The notes beneath the pieces were generated by a model. It was not told where the DNA came from. It saw only the letters and a program-made list of their open reading frames with translations, and searched no databases. A stretch of DNA of 15,787 bases from Methanobacterium sp. (lineage in GTDB: Archaea > Methanobacteriota > Methanobacteria > Methanobacteriales > Methanobacteriaceae): NCBI GenBank assembly GCA_030539815.1, contig JAUNXM010000035.1:1-15787 (forward strand). The letters are read 5' to 3'. A program made the position numbers and the translations under genes. Positions 1-8,122 of the stretch are shown piece after piece (positions within the stretch are counted from its first letter, which is position 1; each line of letters opens with the position of its first letter).

Positions 1-8
1 ATTATCAT
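1..8 (-). CDS. Possible start of a further operon gene, cut by the window edge
   Basis: An ATG at 8-6 overlaps the stop codon of the 21-codon ORF, and a GGAGG motif ends 3 bases before it. Only the first eight bases are inside the window, so nothing can be said about the product. The arrangement suggests that the operon continues to the left. Confidence 0.25.
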
Positions 9-70
9 GAACCTCCAATTATTGGAAGTTTAATAGTTGTAGAATATATTATAGGTTCAATTACAATCAT
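5..70 (-). CDS. Possible 21-codon ORF coupled to the upstream reductase-ligase gene
   Basis: This is a very short ORF, read leftwards from ATG at 70 to TGA at 5-7. It is too small to assign a function. Its ATG overlaps the TGA of the 930-aa gene in ATGA style, and a GGAGG motif lies 4 bases before it inside the end of that gene, so ribosome re-initiation is plausible. The predicted peptide has an acidic residue near its start, then Ile/Thr/Tyr-rich and Pro residues. Its own TGA overlaps another ATG at 6-8. It may be a real micropeptide, the start of a frameshifted gene, or simply the leader of the next gene. Confidence is low because it is so short. Confidence 0.3.
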   Translation of the reverse strand: MIVIEPIIYSTTIKLPIIGGS

Positions 71-2859
71 AATTCCTCCAGATGACCCTGATACAGGATA
101 ATGGGGTTTGGGGGTCCCTGGTATATTGAATCTATTACATCCTGATAACGACGGGTGATAATTTCCCGTTTCAGTTTCATATTGGCGGTTAAATCTCCTC
201 CTTCAATGGAAAGATCATTGGGGAGTATGGCCCATCTTTTAACTTGTTCTGGTCGGGATAAATTCTGGTTAATCTCTAGTATGGTTTTTTCAATTTCTGC
301 AGGGTTGTAATCTTCTTCCACCCAGAAAAGCCCACTGAGGTAAGGTTTACCTTCACCAGTTAGCATCACCTCACTCACTCCCGGCGCATCTCGCAGTAAT
401 GCTTCAATCTGGAGAGGGTCAATACTCTTACCATAGGAGTTGATTAAGAGTTCCTTCTTACGTCCGGTTATAACCAAACTACCTTCAAGAGTTATAAATC
501 CAGTATCTCCAGTTTGAAGCCATACACCCTTTTTTGGGAGATTCATACCTGATTCAAAGTAACCTGGAGTAACCTGGGGCCCCTTAACCATAACTTCCCC
601 ATCTTCTGCTATCTTCAAAAGGGTTTCTGGTAGTGGTCCACCTACAGTACCTATCCGGTTAACTCCCCTTCGGTTCAAAGTCACCAGGGGTGCTTCAGTT
701 AAACCGTAGGCATTATGAATTTCCACTCCCAACTCATGGTAATCCTGGATTAGATGCTGGCTGGCAGTGGCCGAACCCACTATCAGTTGAGAGCAACGAT
801 TTAAACCGGCTTTACCCAGGAATATCCTGCGTATCAATGGTTTTATCATTTTCTTTACTATTCCTGGTTTTAAATGAAGGTAATAGTTCCCCAGGAACGA
901 ATCCTTTAGCTGTGACCATAACTTTTCATAAAAACGGGGCACAGAGAAGAATATGGTGGGTTTTGCTTTCGGCAGGGCCCAAGCCAGGTGATTAAAGTCT
1001 TCCAGGAAATATATCTTTAGGGGAGCCGGGGCATAGTAGGGTGAATAAGTCCCTAAAATCCCTTCAACCACGTGGTTCATGGGTAAAAATGATAGATAAC
1101 TCACTTCCCGGTTACGGTCTTTCCAGGGGGGGAGTGAAGCCATGCTCTCCGCCATCCACCTTAAATGATCCTGGTTAAATGTAACTCCCTTGGGGGTGCC
1201 AGTGGTACCAGAAGTGTAACGGATGGTGGCCAGATCAGAGAATTTCGCCGGAGATTGAATTTTATGGGTGGAATTGGAACCTTTTTTACCCTTTTCCAGG
1301 AACTGGGGCCAGGAAAGGATATGGTGGGGTATAGTTTGTGATTCCCGGCAGAAGGAAATAATATCCAATTCCAGATCAAACTCTGATAAACGTTTCATAA
1401 GATGGGGTGTTCCAATGAACAGTAGTTTAGCTCCGCTGACCTTTAAAATATTTTTTATCTCTTTTGGAGGGCTGGTATAATATAAGGGGACGCTGACTGC
1501 TCCTAAAAGTCCAATTGCCACGTCCAATGTCAGGTAACGGGTGCTGTTTAACCCCGCCAGGGCCACCCGATCACCTGCTTTGACACCTAACTCTCCCAGG
1601 GCATGGTAAGCGCTGGAGATATCTGTGTAAAGTTGTGATGCTGATTTCTCCCGGGTGCCCTCTGGAGTAATATCATAGTATCTAACGGGAAAGCTGCGCC
1701 CTTTCAATCGATGTAAAACTTGTTCGTGGACAGTGCGTTCCGAACGATGAAAAAAACCATAATAAACAGCATAATCAAGTATATTGGGTAAATATTCCTC
1801 CCAGTTAGATTTGAATGTGCCTAAAAGGTTATCTGTATTATCCCTACTGAAGGAGTGTTTTTCATCCAGGTAGGGTGCTAGGTTAAACAGAATATTCAAA
1901 ATCCCGGATCTTGGAGTGGGAGCGGTGGATGCAATCCTCTGGATAAGGGGTGCTATGGGAATGAAAATTGGTTGGGGAAGTTTAATATCCAGCTCTTTCC
2001 GGGCCCAGATCCTCACCTGATCCAGTAGTTCCCTGATGGTGGGTAAGGAATCTGTGGGTGTGGTGAGATGGAAGATCTTACCCTCAGCTTCCAGGTTGAA
2101 GGTTAAATTGCTTACTGCATGGGCTACGTAGTCCACCGGGACCATGTTCAATGTTAAGGATGGACTGGTGGGTATAATTCGGAGTTTACCCTTTAAATAA
2201 AGCTTAAAAAGTGCATAAACTGTGTTAAAAGTCTTTATTTCTCCACTTTGTGAATCACCCACCACCATTCCGGGCCTGAATATGGAATAGGGCAGTTCTG
2301 ATTCCTGAACTAACTGTTCAGCCTGGTACTTACTTTCTTCATAGTTACTCCAGAAACCAGGGTGTATGGATTCATCATTTGGGATCTCCATGATAATTCC
2401 CTCACGCTTACCCGCCACATACGCAGTTGATATGTGTGAGAAACGTTTGAAAACTTCATTTTCATGGGCCTGTTCTGCCAATTTCAAGAGGTTCCGGGTA
2501 CCTTCCACATTGGTCTTGTTGAGTTCGTCCAGACGGGCGTGTAGGCGTAAATCAGCCACAGTATGGATTATATAGGTTAAATTTGAAGATAAGTCCTGGT
2601 AATCTTTTTCACCTAACTGTAGATCTTCCCGGGTGACATCACCGGCAGAAACTTTTATCCGATCGTCTAATGCTTCTAAAAGTTCATCCCATTTATACCA
2701 TGCTCTTTTGAGACGTAATATTGCATTTTCGTTATTTTTTGCTCTTACCATCGCTATGATTTCAATTTCAGGTAGAAGTATTAACTGGCGGGCGATCTGG
2801 GTTCCCAGGAATCCATTGGCACCTGTAAGTAGCACAAGAGTTTTCATTGTTCTAACCAT
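67..2859 (-). CDS. Fusion of thioester-reductase-type SDR and long-chain acyl-CoA-synthetase-type adenylation domain
   Basis: The N-terminal part (about residues 5-370) is an extended SDR of the NAD_binding_4/thioester reductase type. It has the nucleotide-binding TGANGFLG (12-19), the catalytic Y173-x3-K177 pair and the RPG motif at 195-197. The rest (about 375-905) is an ANL adenylating domain with [10 protein letters not shown] (549-558), YGLTE (718-722), TGDTG (783-787), GRKKE (799-803) and a late MKLKR lysine region (894-898), closest in style to long-chain acyl-CoA synthetases. No carrier domain fits between them. The likely chemistry, by inference, is activation of a carboxylic acid to acyl-AMP or acyl-CoA followed by NAD(P)H reduction to aldehyde or alcohol. 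It would act in the cytoplasm or at the membrane. A second Met at 2845-2847 (MKT) lies just before the Rossmann strand and is an equally possible start; neither has a strong ribosome site. It follows the pyruvyl transferase gene by 17-29 bases. Confidence 0.9.
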   Translation of the reverse strand: MVRTMKTLVLLTGANGFLGTQIARQLILLPEIEIIAMVRAKNNENAILRLKRAWYKWDELLEALDDRIKVSAGDVTREDLQLGEKDYQDLSSNLTYIIHTVADLRLHARLDELNKTNVEGTRNLLKLAEQAHENEVFKRFSHISTAYVAGKREGIIMEIPNDESIHPGFWSNYEESKYQAEQLVQESELPYSIFRPGMVVGDSQSGEIKTFNTVYALFKLYLKGKLRIIPTSPSLTLNMVPVDYVAHAVSNLTFNLEAEGKIFHLTTPTDSLPTIRELLDQVRIWARKELDIKLPQPIFIPIAPLIQRIASTAPTPRSGILNILFNLAPYLDEKHSFSRDNTDNLLGTFKSNWEEYLPNILDYAVYYGFFHRSERTVHEQVLHRLKGRSFPVRYYDITPEGTREKSASQLYTDISSAYHALGELGVKAGDRVALAGLNSTRYLTLDVAIGLLGAVSVPLYYTSPPKEIKNILKVSGAKLLFIGTPHLMKRLSEFDLELDIISFCRESQTIPHHILSWPQFLEKGKKGSNSTHKIQSPAKFSDLATIRYTSGTTGTPKGVTFNQDHLRWMAESMASLPPWKDRNREVSYLSFLPMNHVVEGILGTYSPYYAPAPLKIYFLEDFNHLAWALPKAKPTIFFSVPRFYEKLWSQLKDSFLGNYYLHLKPGIVKKMIKPLIRRIFLGKAGLNRCSQLIVGSATASQHLIQDYHELGVEIHNAYGLTEAPLVTLNRRGVNRIGTVGGPLPETLLKIAEDGEVMVKGPQVTPGYFESGMNLPKKGVWLQTGDTGFITLEGSLVITGRKKELLINSYGKSIDPLQIEALLRDAPGVSEVMLTGEGKPYLSGLFWVEEDYNPAEIEKTILEINQNLSRPEQVKRWAILPNDLSIEGGDLTANMKLKREIITRRYQDVIDSIYQGPPNPIILYQGHLEEL

Positions 2860-2876
2860 ATTTTTTTACATATTTT

Positions 2877-4151
2877 TTAGATTCTCATGGATATTTTTTG
2901 TTTTAGGAACTCTCCCAAGATTTCACGGTTCATTTGAGATAGATTCATCTGCCCCTTTAAACCTTGTTTCAGGATATCTTCCTGTAAATTGTCACTATCC
3001 AAAAGTAAATCTATCTTGCTGCTGAGATCTTCCCATAAATTAGGGGCATCGTGGCGTAAAAAGTAGTCCTGATATAGGTGGAGATCATGGTAGAGTGAAG
3101 TAAGTCTGGGGTCATGACCCACTGCTATCTGGGGAACACAGTTTCGAAGGGATAAAACCGCGGAATGATAACGGGAAGTAACCAGCAAATCCAGCTGTGA
3201 TAGCATGGATGTCATCTGGGAAGCATTGTAATCATTAGAAGAAATAACTCTGCAAGAACCCTTATTCTTCAGTTCCTGGAGGATGTCCCGGGCCAGTGAC
3301 TGGTCCAAGGCTTCCATACATATCAGTGCCACATTCTGGGAATGTTTTTCTACTATCTGGTCTGCTATACTGGCCCATCCTTTAACCAGACTTTCTCGGG
3401 TATTCATTCTCTCCCTGGAGCTGGAGAAATAATATGGCCATTTGTAAAGGTTTTCTTTTCTTCCCCATGGGCGGATCACAACTGGCCAAAGTGAAAAATC
3501 CACCACTGCCAGGCCAACCACACCCTCTACGGTTTCAGGCCATATCTTATTTAAAAAATCACGATCCTCTGGCTCTGGGGAAAAGGTGAATGCACAGTCA
3601 GCAGTGGAAATCAGTGGTGCAGTAACTCCGATTTTTTCCAGACGCCTCTGGGCATGTTTGGTTCTGGTGATGATGAGGTTGGTCTTACTAGCCTCCCTTT
3701 TGACCAACCAACGATTCAAACTGGATAATTCACCCGCATCCACGGCATAGGCCAAGCAGGGCACTCCATGTTGGTGGGCGCTTCTGGTGGCCCATAAGAA
3801 TGCCCAGAGCAGGGCTGAAGTCCAAGTGTCCATGTAACAACTCCCTTCCACAAGGAGCACCAGATCGTGTTCTTTCACCAGTTTATCAATGGCAAAAAAG
3901 AAAATTGAAGGAATAGGTGCAATATGCAAGTATTCATCCTCATCCAGGTAACGGCGCAGGTTCTCCTCATTAAGGGTGGGGACCGTGATCTGGACATGGG
4001 ACCCCAGCAGGTTCTGGATGTCCTTTATAATGGACAGTAAACGGGCTTCAGATCCAGTGTTGTTGGCCCCGTTGTAACCAACCAGGAGAACCCGGGGAAT
4101 AGCACCTTGATTAGGTGAATTACTATTTTGCAGTTCAGCCGTGTTTACCAT
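2877..4151 (-). CDS. Polysaccharide pyruvyl transferase family protein
   Basis: This 424-aa protein matches the polysaccharide pyruvyl transferase family (CsaB/WcaK-like, PF04230), whose known members move a pyruvyl group from phosphoenolpyruvate onto cell-surface glycans. Visible marks are the N-terminal strand followed by GxNNTGSEA (28-36), a VDAG motif (137-140) typical of the middle of the fold, a [15 protein letters not shown] stretch (162-176), and the C-terminal SRYHS (326-330), the family's RYH signature. No signal peptide or membrane segment is seen, so it is probably cytoplasmic. The start is supported by GGGG seven bases before the ATG. It lies 41 bases after the SHOCT-like gene and directly before the reductase-ligase fusion, suggesting a shared role in surface glycan or lipid modification. 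The substrate is unknown. Confidence 0.85.
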   Translation of the reverse strand: MVNTAELQNSNSPNQGAIPRVLLVGYNGANNTGSEARLLSIIKDIQNLLGSHVQITVPTLNEENLRRYLDEDEYLHIAPIPSIFFFAIDKLVKEHDLVLLVEGSCYMDTWTSALLWAFLWATRSAHQHGVPCLAYAVDAGELSSLNRWLVKREASKTNLIITRTKHAQRRLEKIGVTAPLISTADCAFTFSPEPEDRDFLNKIWPETVEGVVGLAVVDFSLWPVVIRPWGRKENLYKWPYYFSSSRERMNTRESLVKGWASIADQIVEKHSQNVALICMEALDQSLARDILQELKNKGSCRVISSNDYNASQMTSMLSQLDLLVTSRYHSAVLSLRNCVPQIAVGHDPRLTSLYHDLHLYQDYFLRHDAPNLWEDLSSKIDLLLDSDNLQEDILKQGLKGQMNLSQMNREILGEFLKQKISMRI

Positions 4152-4192
4152 GACTTTTCCCCGGGTTATATGTTCCCTGTAGAATTTTTACC

Positions 4193-4576
4193 TCATTCCA
4201 CGTACACTTTGATCTTGGTCTGCTCTTCTTCATCGACGACATCCACGATTTTACCCTCAGCCCCATCTTTAACGGCCTCTAAAATCTCATCAAGGTCGAT
4301 TTTATCCAGCCCAGACTCCTTCAGTTTGGGATCGTATCTTTTGGCTAGTTTCAATCCCACATCCACCAGGGAGATGGGTATGTTCACATTCACCTTGGGC
4401 TCATCATCCATGGTGTGCACCCGAACCTTTAACCATTTAACTCCTGTCCGGGGTACAATTTCCTCTTCAGTACTTTCCAAAGCAGCTAAAAGCTCTGATG
4501 CTTCTGATGCTGTGATTTTCCCTTCTTCCACCATTTCCAATATTTGAATTTTTTCTTCAGACACATTTTTAGACAT
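4193..4576 (-). CDS. SHOCT-like domain protein (YvlB-like)
   Basis: This 127-aa protein starts at the Met at 4576, which has a strong CAGGAGGGG site 5 bases upstream. An in-frame Met ten codons earlier has no such site and would run into the upstream gene. Residues 7-34 form a SHOCT-like helical hairpin (ILEMVEEGKITASEASELL). Residues about 47-127 form the second domain usual in this family, with a KVNVNIPISLVDVGLKLAK stretch (61-79), a helical linker, then DLDEILEAV and the closing strand pair GKIVDVVDEEE...KIKVYVE. Family members are commonly adjacent to DUF2089 regulators, as here; their molecular role is not well defined. There is no membrane segment. It shares modules with both preceding genes. 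Confidence 0.8.
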   Translation of the reverse strand: MSKNVSEEKIQILEMVEEGKITASEASELLAALESTEEEIVPRTGVKWLKVRVHTMDDEPKVNVNIPISLVDVGLKLAKRYDPKLKESGLDKIDLDEILEAVKDGAEGKIVDVVDEEEQTKIKVYVE

Positions 4577-4606
4577 TAAAACCCCTCCTGATTTAATATT
4601 CTTCAA

Positions 4607-4972
4607 CTATTTATTCAAAAATTTTAAAGCTTCATCCTTGTTGATTTCGCCCTTACTGAGTTTTTCCAGGATTTCCTTCTGGTTGACTGCTGGTTTTTCC
4701 AGTTTGTATCCCAAGGAGGAAATCACCTCGTCCAACTTATTCCTTACAGTAGGATAGGATATTCCCAGTTCTTTTTCTATCTCCTTAATGTTACCCCGGT
4801 TTTTGATGAAAACCTCAACAAAGTATTTTTGTTGTTCACTTAACTTGCAAAACTTGCAGAGATCGAATTCACCCTGGATGGTAGTTTTACAAGTTTTACA
4901 GTGTATCTCAGTGATCTTGGTTTCACCCTTACAGATAGGGCAGCTACCTGGTACTTCACGTTTCAAATCCAT
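4607..4972 (-). CDS. DUF2089 family zinc-ribbon/helix-turn-helix protein
   Basis: This 121-aa protein has three CxxC pairs (C11/C14, C25/C28, C39/C42) forming a zinc ribbon. A helix-turn-helix-like segment follows at about residues 60-88 (NIKEIEKELGISYPTVRNKL), and a SHOCT-like tail lies at about 99-120 (ILEKLSKGEINKDEAL). This layout is that of the DUF2089 family, whose members are predicted DNA-binding regulators. The start ATG has GGAG 6 bases upstream. The gene is 30 bases before the SHOCT-like gene's chosen start and 34 bases after the 103-aa gene, so it is part of the same operon. It is the best candidate in the window for binding the inverted repeat at the operon promoter, though that is inference. 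Confidence 0.85.
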   Translation of the reverse strand: MDLKREVPGSCPICKGETKITEIHCKTCKTTIQGEFDLCKFCKLSEQQKYFVEVFIKNRGNIKEIEKELGISYPTVRNKLDEVISSLGYKLEKPAVNQKEILEKLSKGEINKDEALKFLNK

Positions 4973-5006
4973 TCATCTCCTCTTAAACCGCGCATAATCT
5001 TTACTT

Positions 5007-5318
5007 TTACACTGTGTAGATCTTCACTACCACTTTTTCCTGATTTTCATCGTAGGTATCGATATTCACCAGTTCAAAAGGTTCTTCCTGTTCCAACTGG
5101 CCCAGGATTCCTTCAATATCTTCCGGGCTGAGGTTATTGATGATTTCACCCATGTTTTGGTGTTCACCAGATGGTGTCAACCAGCCTTCCCACATTTTGG
5201 AAGGCCCGTATTTGAGTATCAATCTGGAAATCCATTTCAACGTTGAAAAACGTAACGCTGGAATGGGAAACGAAAATTTGGCGGTTTTTATCTCCATTTT
5301 TAATTTTTTAGCCTTCAT
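5007..5318 (-). CDS. Small protein resembling the C-terminal domain of the SHOCT-like neighbour
   Basis: This 103-aa protein is the first gene of the operon, with an AGGTGG site 5-6 bases before its ATG. By eye it aligns with the second domain of the SHOCT-like protein two genes downstream. FSFPIPALRFSTLKWI (15-30) parallels the neighbour's VNVNIPISLVDVGLKL. Both have LxxRY or LILKYGP next, then a helical stretch (here 56-76), and both end in a strand pair finishing KVVVKIYTV or KIKVYVE. The SHOCT hairpin is absent. No function is assigned to this module. An insertion around residues 42-52 (MWEGWLTPSGE) is not present in the neighbour. The similarity is my own alignment and needs a profile search. 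Confidence 0.7.
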   Translation of the reverse strand: MKAKKLKMEIKTAKFSFPIPALRFSTLKWISRLILKYGPSKMWEGWLTPSGEHQNMGEIINNLSPEDIEGILGQLEQEEPFELVNIDTYDENQEKVVVKIYTV

Positions 5319-5331
5319 TGTTCCACCTGAA

Positions 5332-5358
5332 GAACAGGTTTCTTGATGATCCCTGTTC
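5332..5358 (-). promoter_or_regulatory. Inverted repeat at the operon transcript start (operator or leader hairpin)
   Basis: A perfect 7-base inverted repeat, GAACAGG and CCTGTTC (5332-5338 and 5352-5358), is separated by 13 bases. It lies between the predicted transcript start and the ribosome binding site of the first gene. A protein bound here would block initiation; as RNA it would form a hairpin just before the AGGTGG site. An overlapping weaker CCTG/CAGG pairing (5326-5329 with 5335-5338) would cover the ribosome site instead, so the two folds are mutually exclusive. Confidence 0.45.
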
Positions 5359-5382
5359 GGTTATTTGATAATATTAATTAAT

Positions 5383-5395
5383 CATATATAAAATT
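5383..5395 (-). promoter_or_regulatory. TATA box of the SHOCT/pyruvyl transferase/reductase-ligase operon
   Basis: On the minus strand this reads AATTTTATATATG, a good archaeal TATA box. It lies about 65-75 bases before the ATG at 5318, which places the transcript start near 5358-5365 and gives a leader of about 40 bases. It is the only strong TATA-like match in this gap. Confidence 0.55.
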
Positions 5396-5468
5396 ATTGA
5401 TTATTTTAATTTTAACTTCAATAATGTGAAACTTCAAATTAACATTTTTAATATTGGCGGGGGTTCAC

Positions 5469-6263
<795 letters not shown>

Positions 6264-6329
6264 CTTATCACATTCTTTTTAGGATTTAAACATTTAGAGT
6301 GATTTTTATTAAATTTGCAGAGTTTTGGT

Positions 6330-6338
6330 TATATATTT
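6330..6338 (-). promoter_or_regulatory. Possible TATA box for the iron-sulfur flavoprotein gene
   Basis: The minus strand reads CTAAATATATAACC around here, about 67-75 bases before the ATG at 6263. This predicts a leader of roughly 40 bases. The surroundings are AT-rich throughout, so the exact box is uncertain. Confidence 0.4.
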
Positions 6339-6390
6339 AGTATTTGATTTTTATAGTAGCTTGATTCATTATATTCTGATTTATAAAGTA

Positions 6391-7293
6391 TCACTTACTC
6401 ACCAGCCGTGATTTTAGTTGATTGTATTCTCTTTTATTGAAACTGCATTCCTTCATACAGATGGTACATCCATGACAGGATTCTTTTAATATCACAGTCC
6501 GTGTTTTACCATCTACATCACACTCTTCGGTTATAGCATTTCCTGGGCAGGCTTTAATGCATTTACCACATTTTTCACAGAAACTAGCTACCCAAGAATG
6601 TGAATTACTCCCATTGTAGGCTAAATTATTTATACTGGTGAAAATTGCAGAAATTCTCTGCCGGGGTCCGAATTCAGGGGTTATAAGCATGCCATGTCTT
6701 CCTTTCCACCCTAAACCAGCTTTTTGCGCTAGTGCAGGGTAAACCACAAAGCCCCCGGCAGGGTGGCTGGCCTGGGCAGCCACACCATTTTCCCGTAGAT
6801 AATCAGTAAGGAGGTTGGTGGCCTTGCCCAGTTCATCATAGGTCACCACTCCCATCGCCTGTGTCTGGGGACTGGGAGCATTATCAATGGCTTCTTTATC
6901 CATCTCCGTAACCAGGATTATCGCGTTTTCATATGTCAACTTCCGATCCTGGAAAATGAACTCGGCAGGGACTGGGGTGTAGGCCACTTTATCTATTCCA
7001 ATGGAACTGGCGTAACTTTCAAATTCCTCTTTAAACCCATTTTTGACCTTGGTTTTCGGATTTTCAGGATTATTTTTAAGTGATTTCACAGTGTGTTCCA
7101 TGTTTTTAGCAATGGAAAGCTGCTTAGGTAATGTTTTAAGAGTTATTTCCAGTTTATCGGGCATTATCTTCGGGGGAGATCTGGTGGATGATTCTATTCC
7201 CATTTCCCCAGGGGTAACACTGGTTTCCAAATGGTTGATCTTATTCAGCCGGTAATCAGCGTACCTGGATTTTATTTCACTCATTATGCTCAT
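6391..7293 (-). CDS. QueG/reductive-dehalogenase-like protein with two [4Fe-4S] clusters
   Basis: The C-terminal half of this 300-aa protein carries GLGWKGRHGMLITPEFGPR (193-211), characteristic of the epoxyqueuosine reductase QueG and reductive dehalogenase superfamily. It is followed by two ferredoxin-type motifs, C239-x2-C242-x2-C245-x3-C249-P and C273-x2-C276-x2-C279-x3-C283. Known relatives are corrinoid-dependent reductases; whether this one binds cobalamin cannot be read from the sequence. The first 85 residues are hydrophilic and match nothing I recognise. There is no Tat signal, so it is probably cytoplasmic. Its ATG overlaps the TetR stop codon (ATGA), and GAGGGGAG lies 8 bases upstream inside the TetR gene, so the two are translationally coupled. 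TetR is therefore a likely regulator of this gene. It may work with the flavoprotein encoded 127 bases downstream. Confidence 0.85.
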   Translation of the reverse strand: MSIMSEIKSRYADYRLNKINHLETSVTPGEMGIESSTRSPPKIMPDKLEITLKTLPKQLSIAKNMEHTVKSLKNNPENPKTKVKNGFKEEFESYASSIGIDKVAYTPVPAEFIFQDRKLTYENAIILVTEMDKEAIDNAPSPQTQAMGVVTYDELGKATNLLTDYLRENGVAAQASHPAGGFVVYPALAQKAGLGWKGRHGMLITPEFGPRQRISAIFTSINNLAYNGSNSHSWVASFCEKCGKCIKACPGNAITEECDVDGKTRTVILKESCHGCTICMKECSFNKREYNQLKSRLVSK

Positions 7294-7928
7294 ATGCTGT
7301 TCTCCCCTCTAATTGTATTTAAGAAGTAGTCCACGTGGTTGGATATGGCCTCTTCAACAGTACTGGTGTCTGAATCTTCACTTCTTAACAGGAGATATTC
7401 AAGAAACAGGGAGAAAAGAGGGTATTGGAATTCCACTGAGAGAATTTTAGGATTAACTGGGTTTATGGTTCCGTTTTCAACCATTTTTTCCAGTATTTTT
7501 TGTGTGAACTGTTGTGGTTCCTTTATTAATGTATGTAAGATGATTTTTTTGGCTCTTTCATCACGGAACTGTTCACTGGTACTGATCTGGAATATTTTTG
7601 CCATTTTTGGGGTTTTTAAAATATTCAGGGTACGGTTCACCCTTTCCCGGAACACATCGGGGGTTAGTTCATTGATTTTATCAGGGTTACGTGCCTCAGG
7701 AGGTCTCATTTTAATTAATTCTTTTTCGAAGCATTGGAAAATGTCGTCCAGTATGGCGTTTTTACTGGGATAATGATTATAAATTGAACTTTCTCTTATT
7801 CCCACATTTCGACCTATTTCACGCACTGAAACCGCATCAAAACCTTTTGATGCGAATAATTCAAGTGAAACCTCAAATATTCTCTCTTTGGTTGGTCTGA
7901 TCTTGTCTTTTGATTTTTCATTTTCCAT
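7290..7928 (-). CDS. TetR/AcrR family transcriptional regulator
   Basis: This is a 212-aa protein with the usual TetR length. The N-terminal DNA-binding domain covers about residues 12-60: KERIFEVSLELFASKGFDAVSVREIGRNVGI...SSIYNHYPSK, with the recognition helix near 44-52 and the conserved YNHYPSK at 50-56. The C-terminal ligand domain is unassigned. The start is supported by GGGG 8 bases upstream. It overlaps by four bases the downstream Fe-S reductase gene. Three copies of an ACTAACGTTCGTT(A/C)G palindrome upstream are of the size expected for a TetR dimer site, so autoregulation is likely. The ligand is unknown; a xenobiotic or redox-active compound that the downstream reductase could process would be a reasonable guess. 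Confidence 0.92.
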   Translation of the reverse strand: MENEKSKDKIRPTKERIFEVSLELFASKGFDAVSVREIGRNVGIRESSIYNHYPSKNAILDDIFQCFEKELIKMRPPEARNPDKINELTPDVFRERVNRTLNILKTPKMAKIFQISTSEQFRDERAKKIILHTLIKEPQQFTQKILEKMVENGTINPVNPKILSVEFQYPLFSLFLEYLLLRSEDSDTSTVEEAISNHVDYFLNTIRGENSI

Positions 7929-7943
7929 ACTATGTTCCCCTTA

Positions 7944-7959
7944 ACTAACTTTCGTAATG
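7944..7959. promoter_or_regulatory. Degenerate fourth copy of the TetR-type operator
   Basis: The plus strand reads ACTAACTTTCGTAATG, a degraded match to the ACTAACGTTCGTTAGT operator: the left half is nearly intact and the right half decayed. It sits in the leader of the TetR gene, 16 bases before its ATG, so binding there would block transcription elongation or the ribosome site. Confidence 0.3.
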
Positions 7960-7984
7960 AGCATGTGATTAACTTAACTTGAAA

Positions 7985-8002
7985 ATGTACATATTTGTAC
8001 AT
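7985..8002. promoter_or_regulatory. Perfect 18-bp palindrome ATGTACA-TATT-TGTACAT
   Basis: Two perfect 7-base arms are separated by four bases. The sequence is unrelated to the TetR-type operator beside it. It lies 57-74 bases before the TetR ATG, downstream of the probable promoters. This suggests a second DNA-binding regulator, or a short hairpin in the leader RNA. Confidence 0.45.
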
Positions 8003-8030
8003 AGTTTTCCACTAAAAATGGCTTTTCATA

Positions 8031-8046
8031 ACTAACGTTCGTTCGC
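8031..8046. promoter_or_regulatory. TetR-type operator, copy 1
   Basis: The plus strand reads ACTAACGTTCGTTCGC. The left arm is identical to copy 2 and the right arm is imperfect at its outer end. It starts 51 bases before copy 2, close to five helical turns. No good TATA box adjoins this copy. Confidence 0.6.
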
Positions 8047-8072
8047 TTCATAGATAAGATGTTCACATTATC

Positions 8073-8097
8073 ATATATAAAACTAACGTTCGTTAGT
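8073..8097 (-). promoter_or_regulatory. TetR-type operator copy 2 joined to a TATA box
   Basis: A perfect palindrome ACTAACG-TT-CGTTAGT occupies 8082-8097. Directly next to it, the minus strand reads TTTTATATATG (about 8072-8082), a good archaeal TATA box. In this orientation the operator covers the BRE position just upstream of TATA, so a bound TetR dimer would exclude TFB/TBP. The predicted transcript would start near 8050 and read through the TetR gene with a leader of about 120 bases. TATATAAAA on the plus strand also resembles a TATA box, so orientation is not certain. Confidence 0.65.
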
Positions 8098-8122
8098 CTT
8101 ATGAGATAAGGTTGACTTCACA

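Noticed and set aside
67..2859. Classical carboxylic acid reductase or nonribosomal peptide synthetase module
   Set aside because: The domain order is reversed and there is no carrier domain with its Ser attachment site between or after the domains.
6391..7293. Straight assignment as epoxyqueuosine reductase QueG
   Set aside because: The N-terminal region is unlike QueG and the motif spacing is equally close to reductive dehalogenases. Only the superfamily can be supported.
7339..7773. Long plus-strand reading frame opposite the TetR gene
   Set aside because: It is a shadow of the TetR gene, with no ribosome site and no recognisable protein features.
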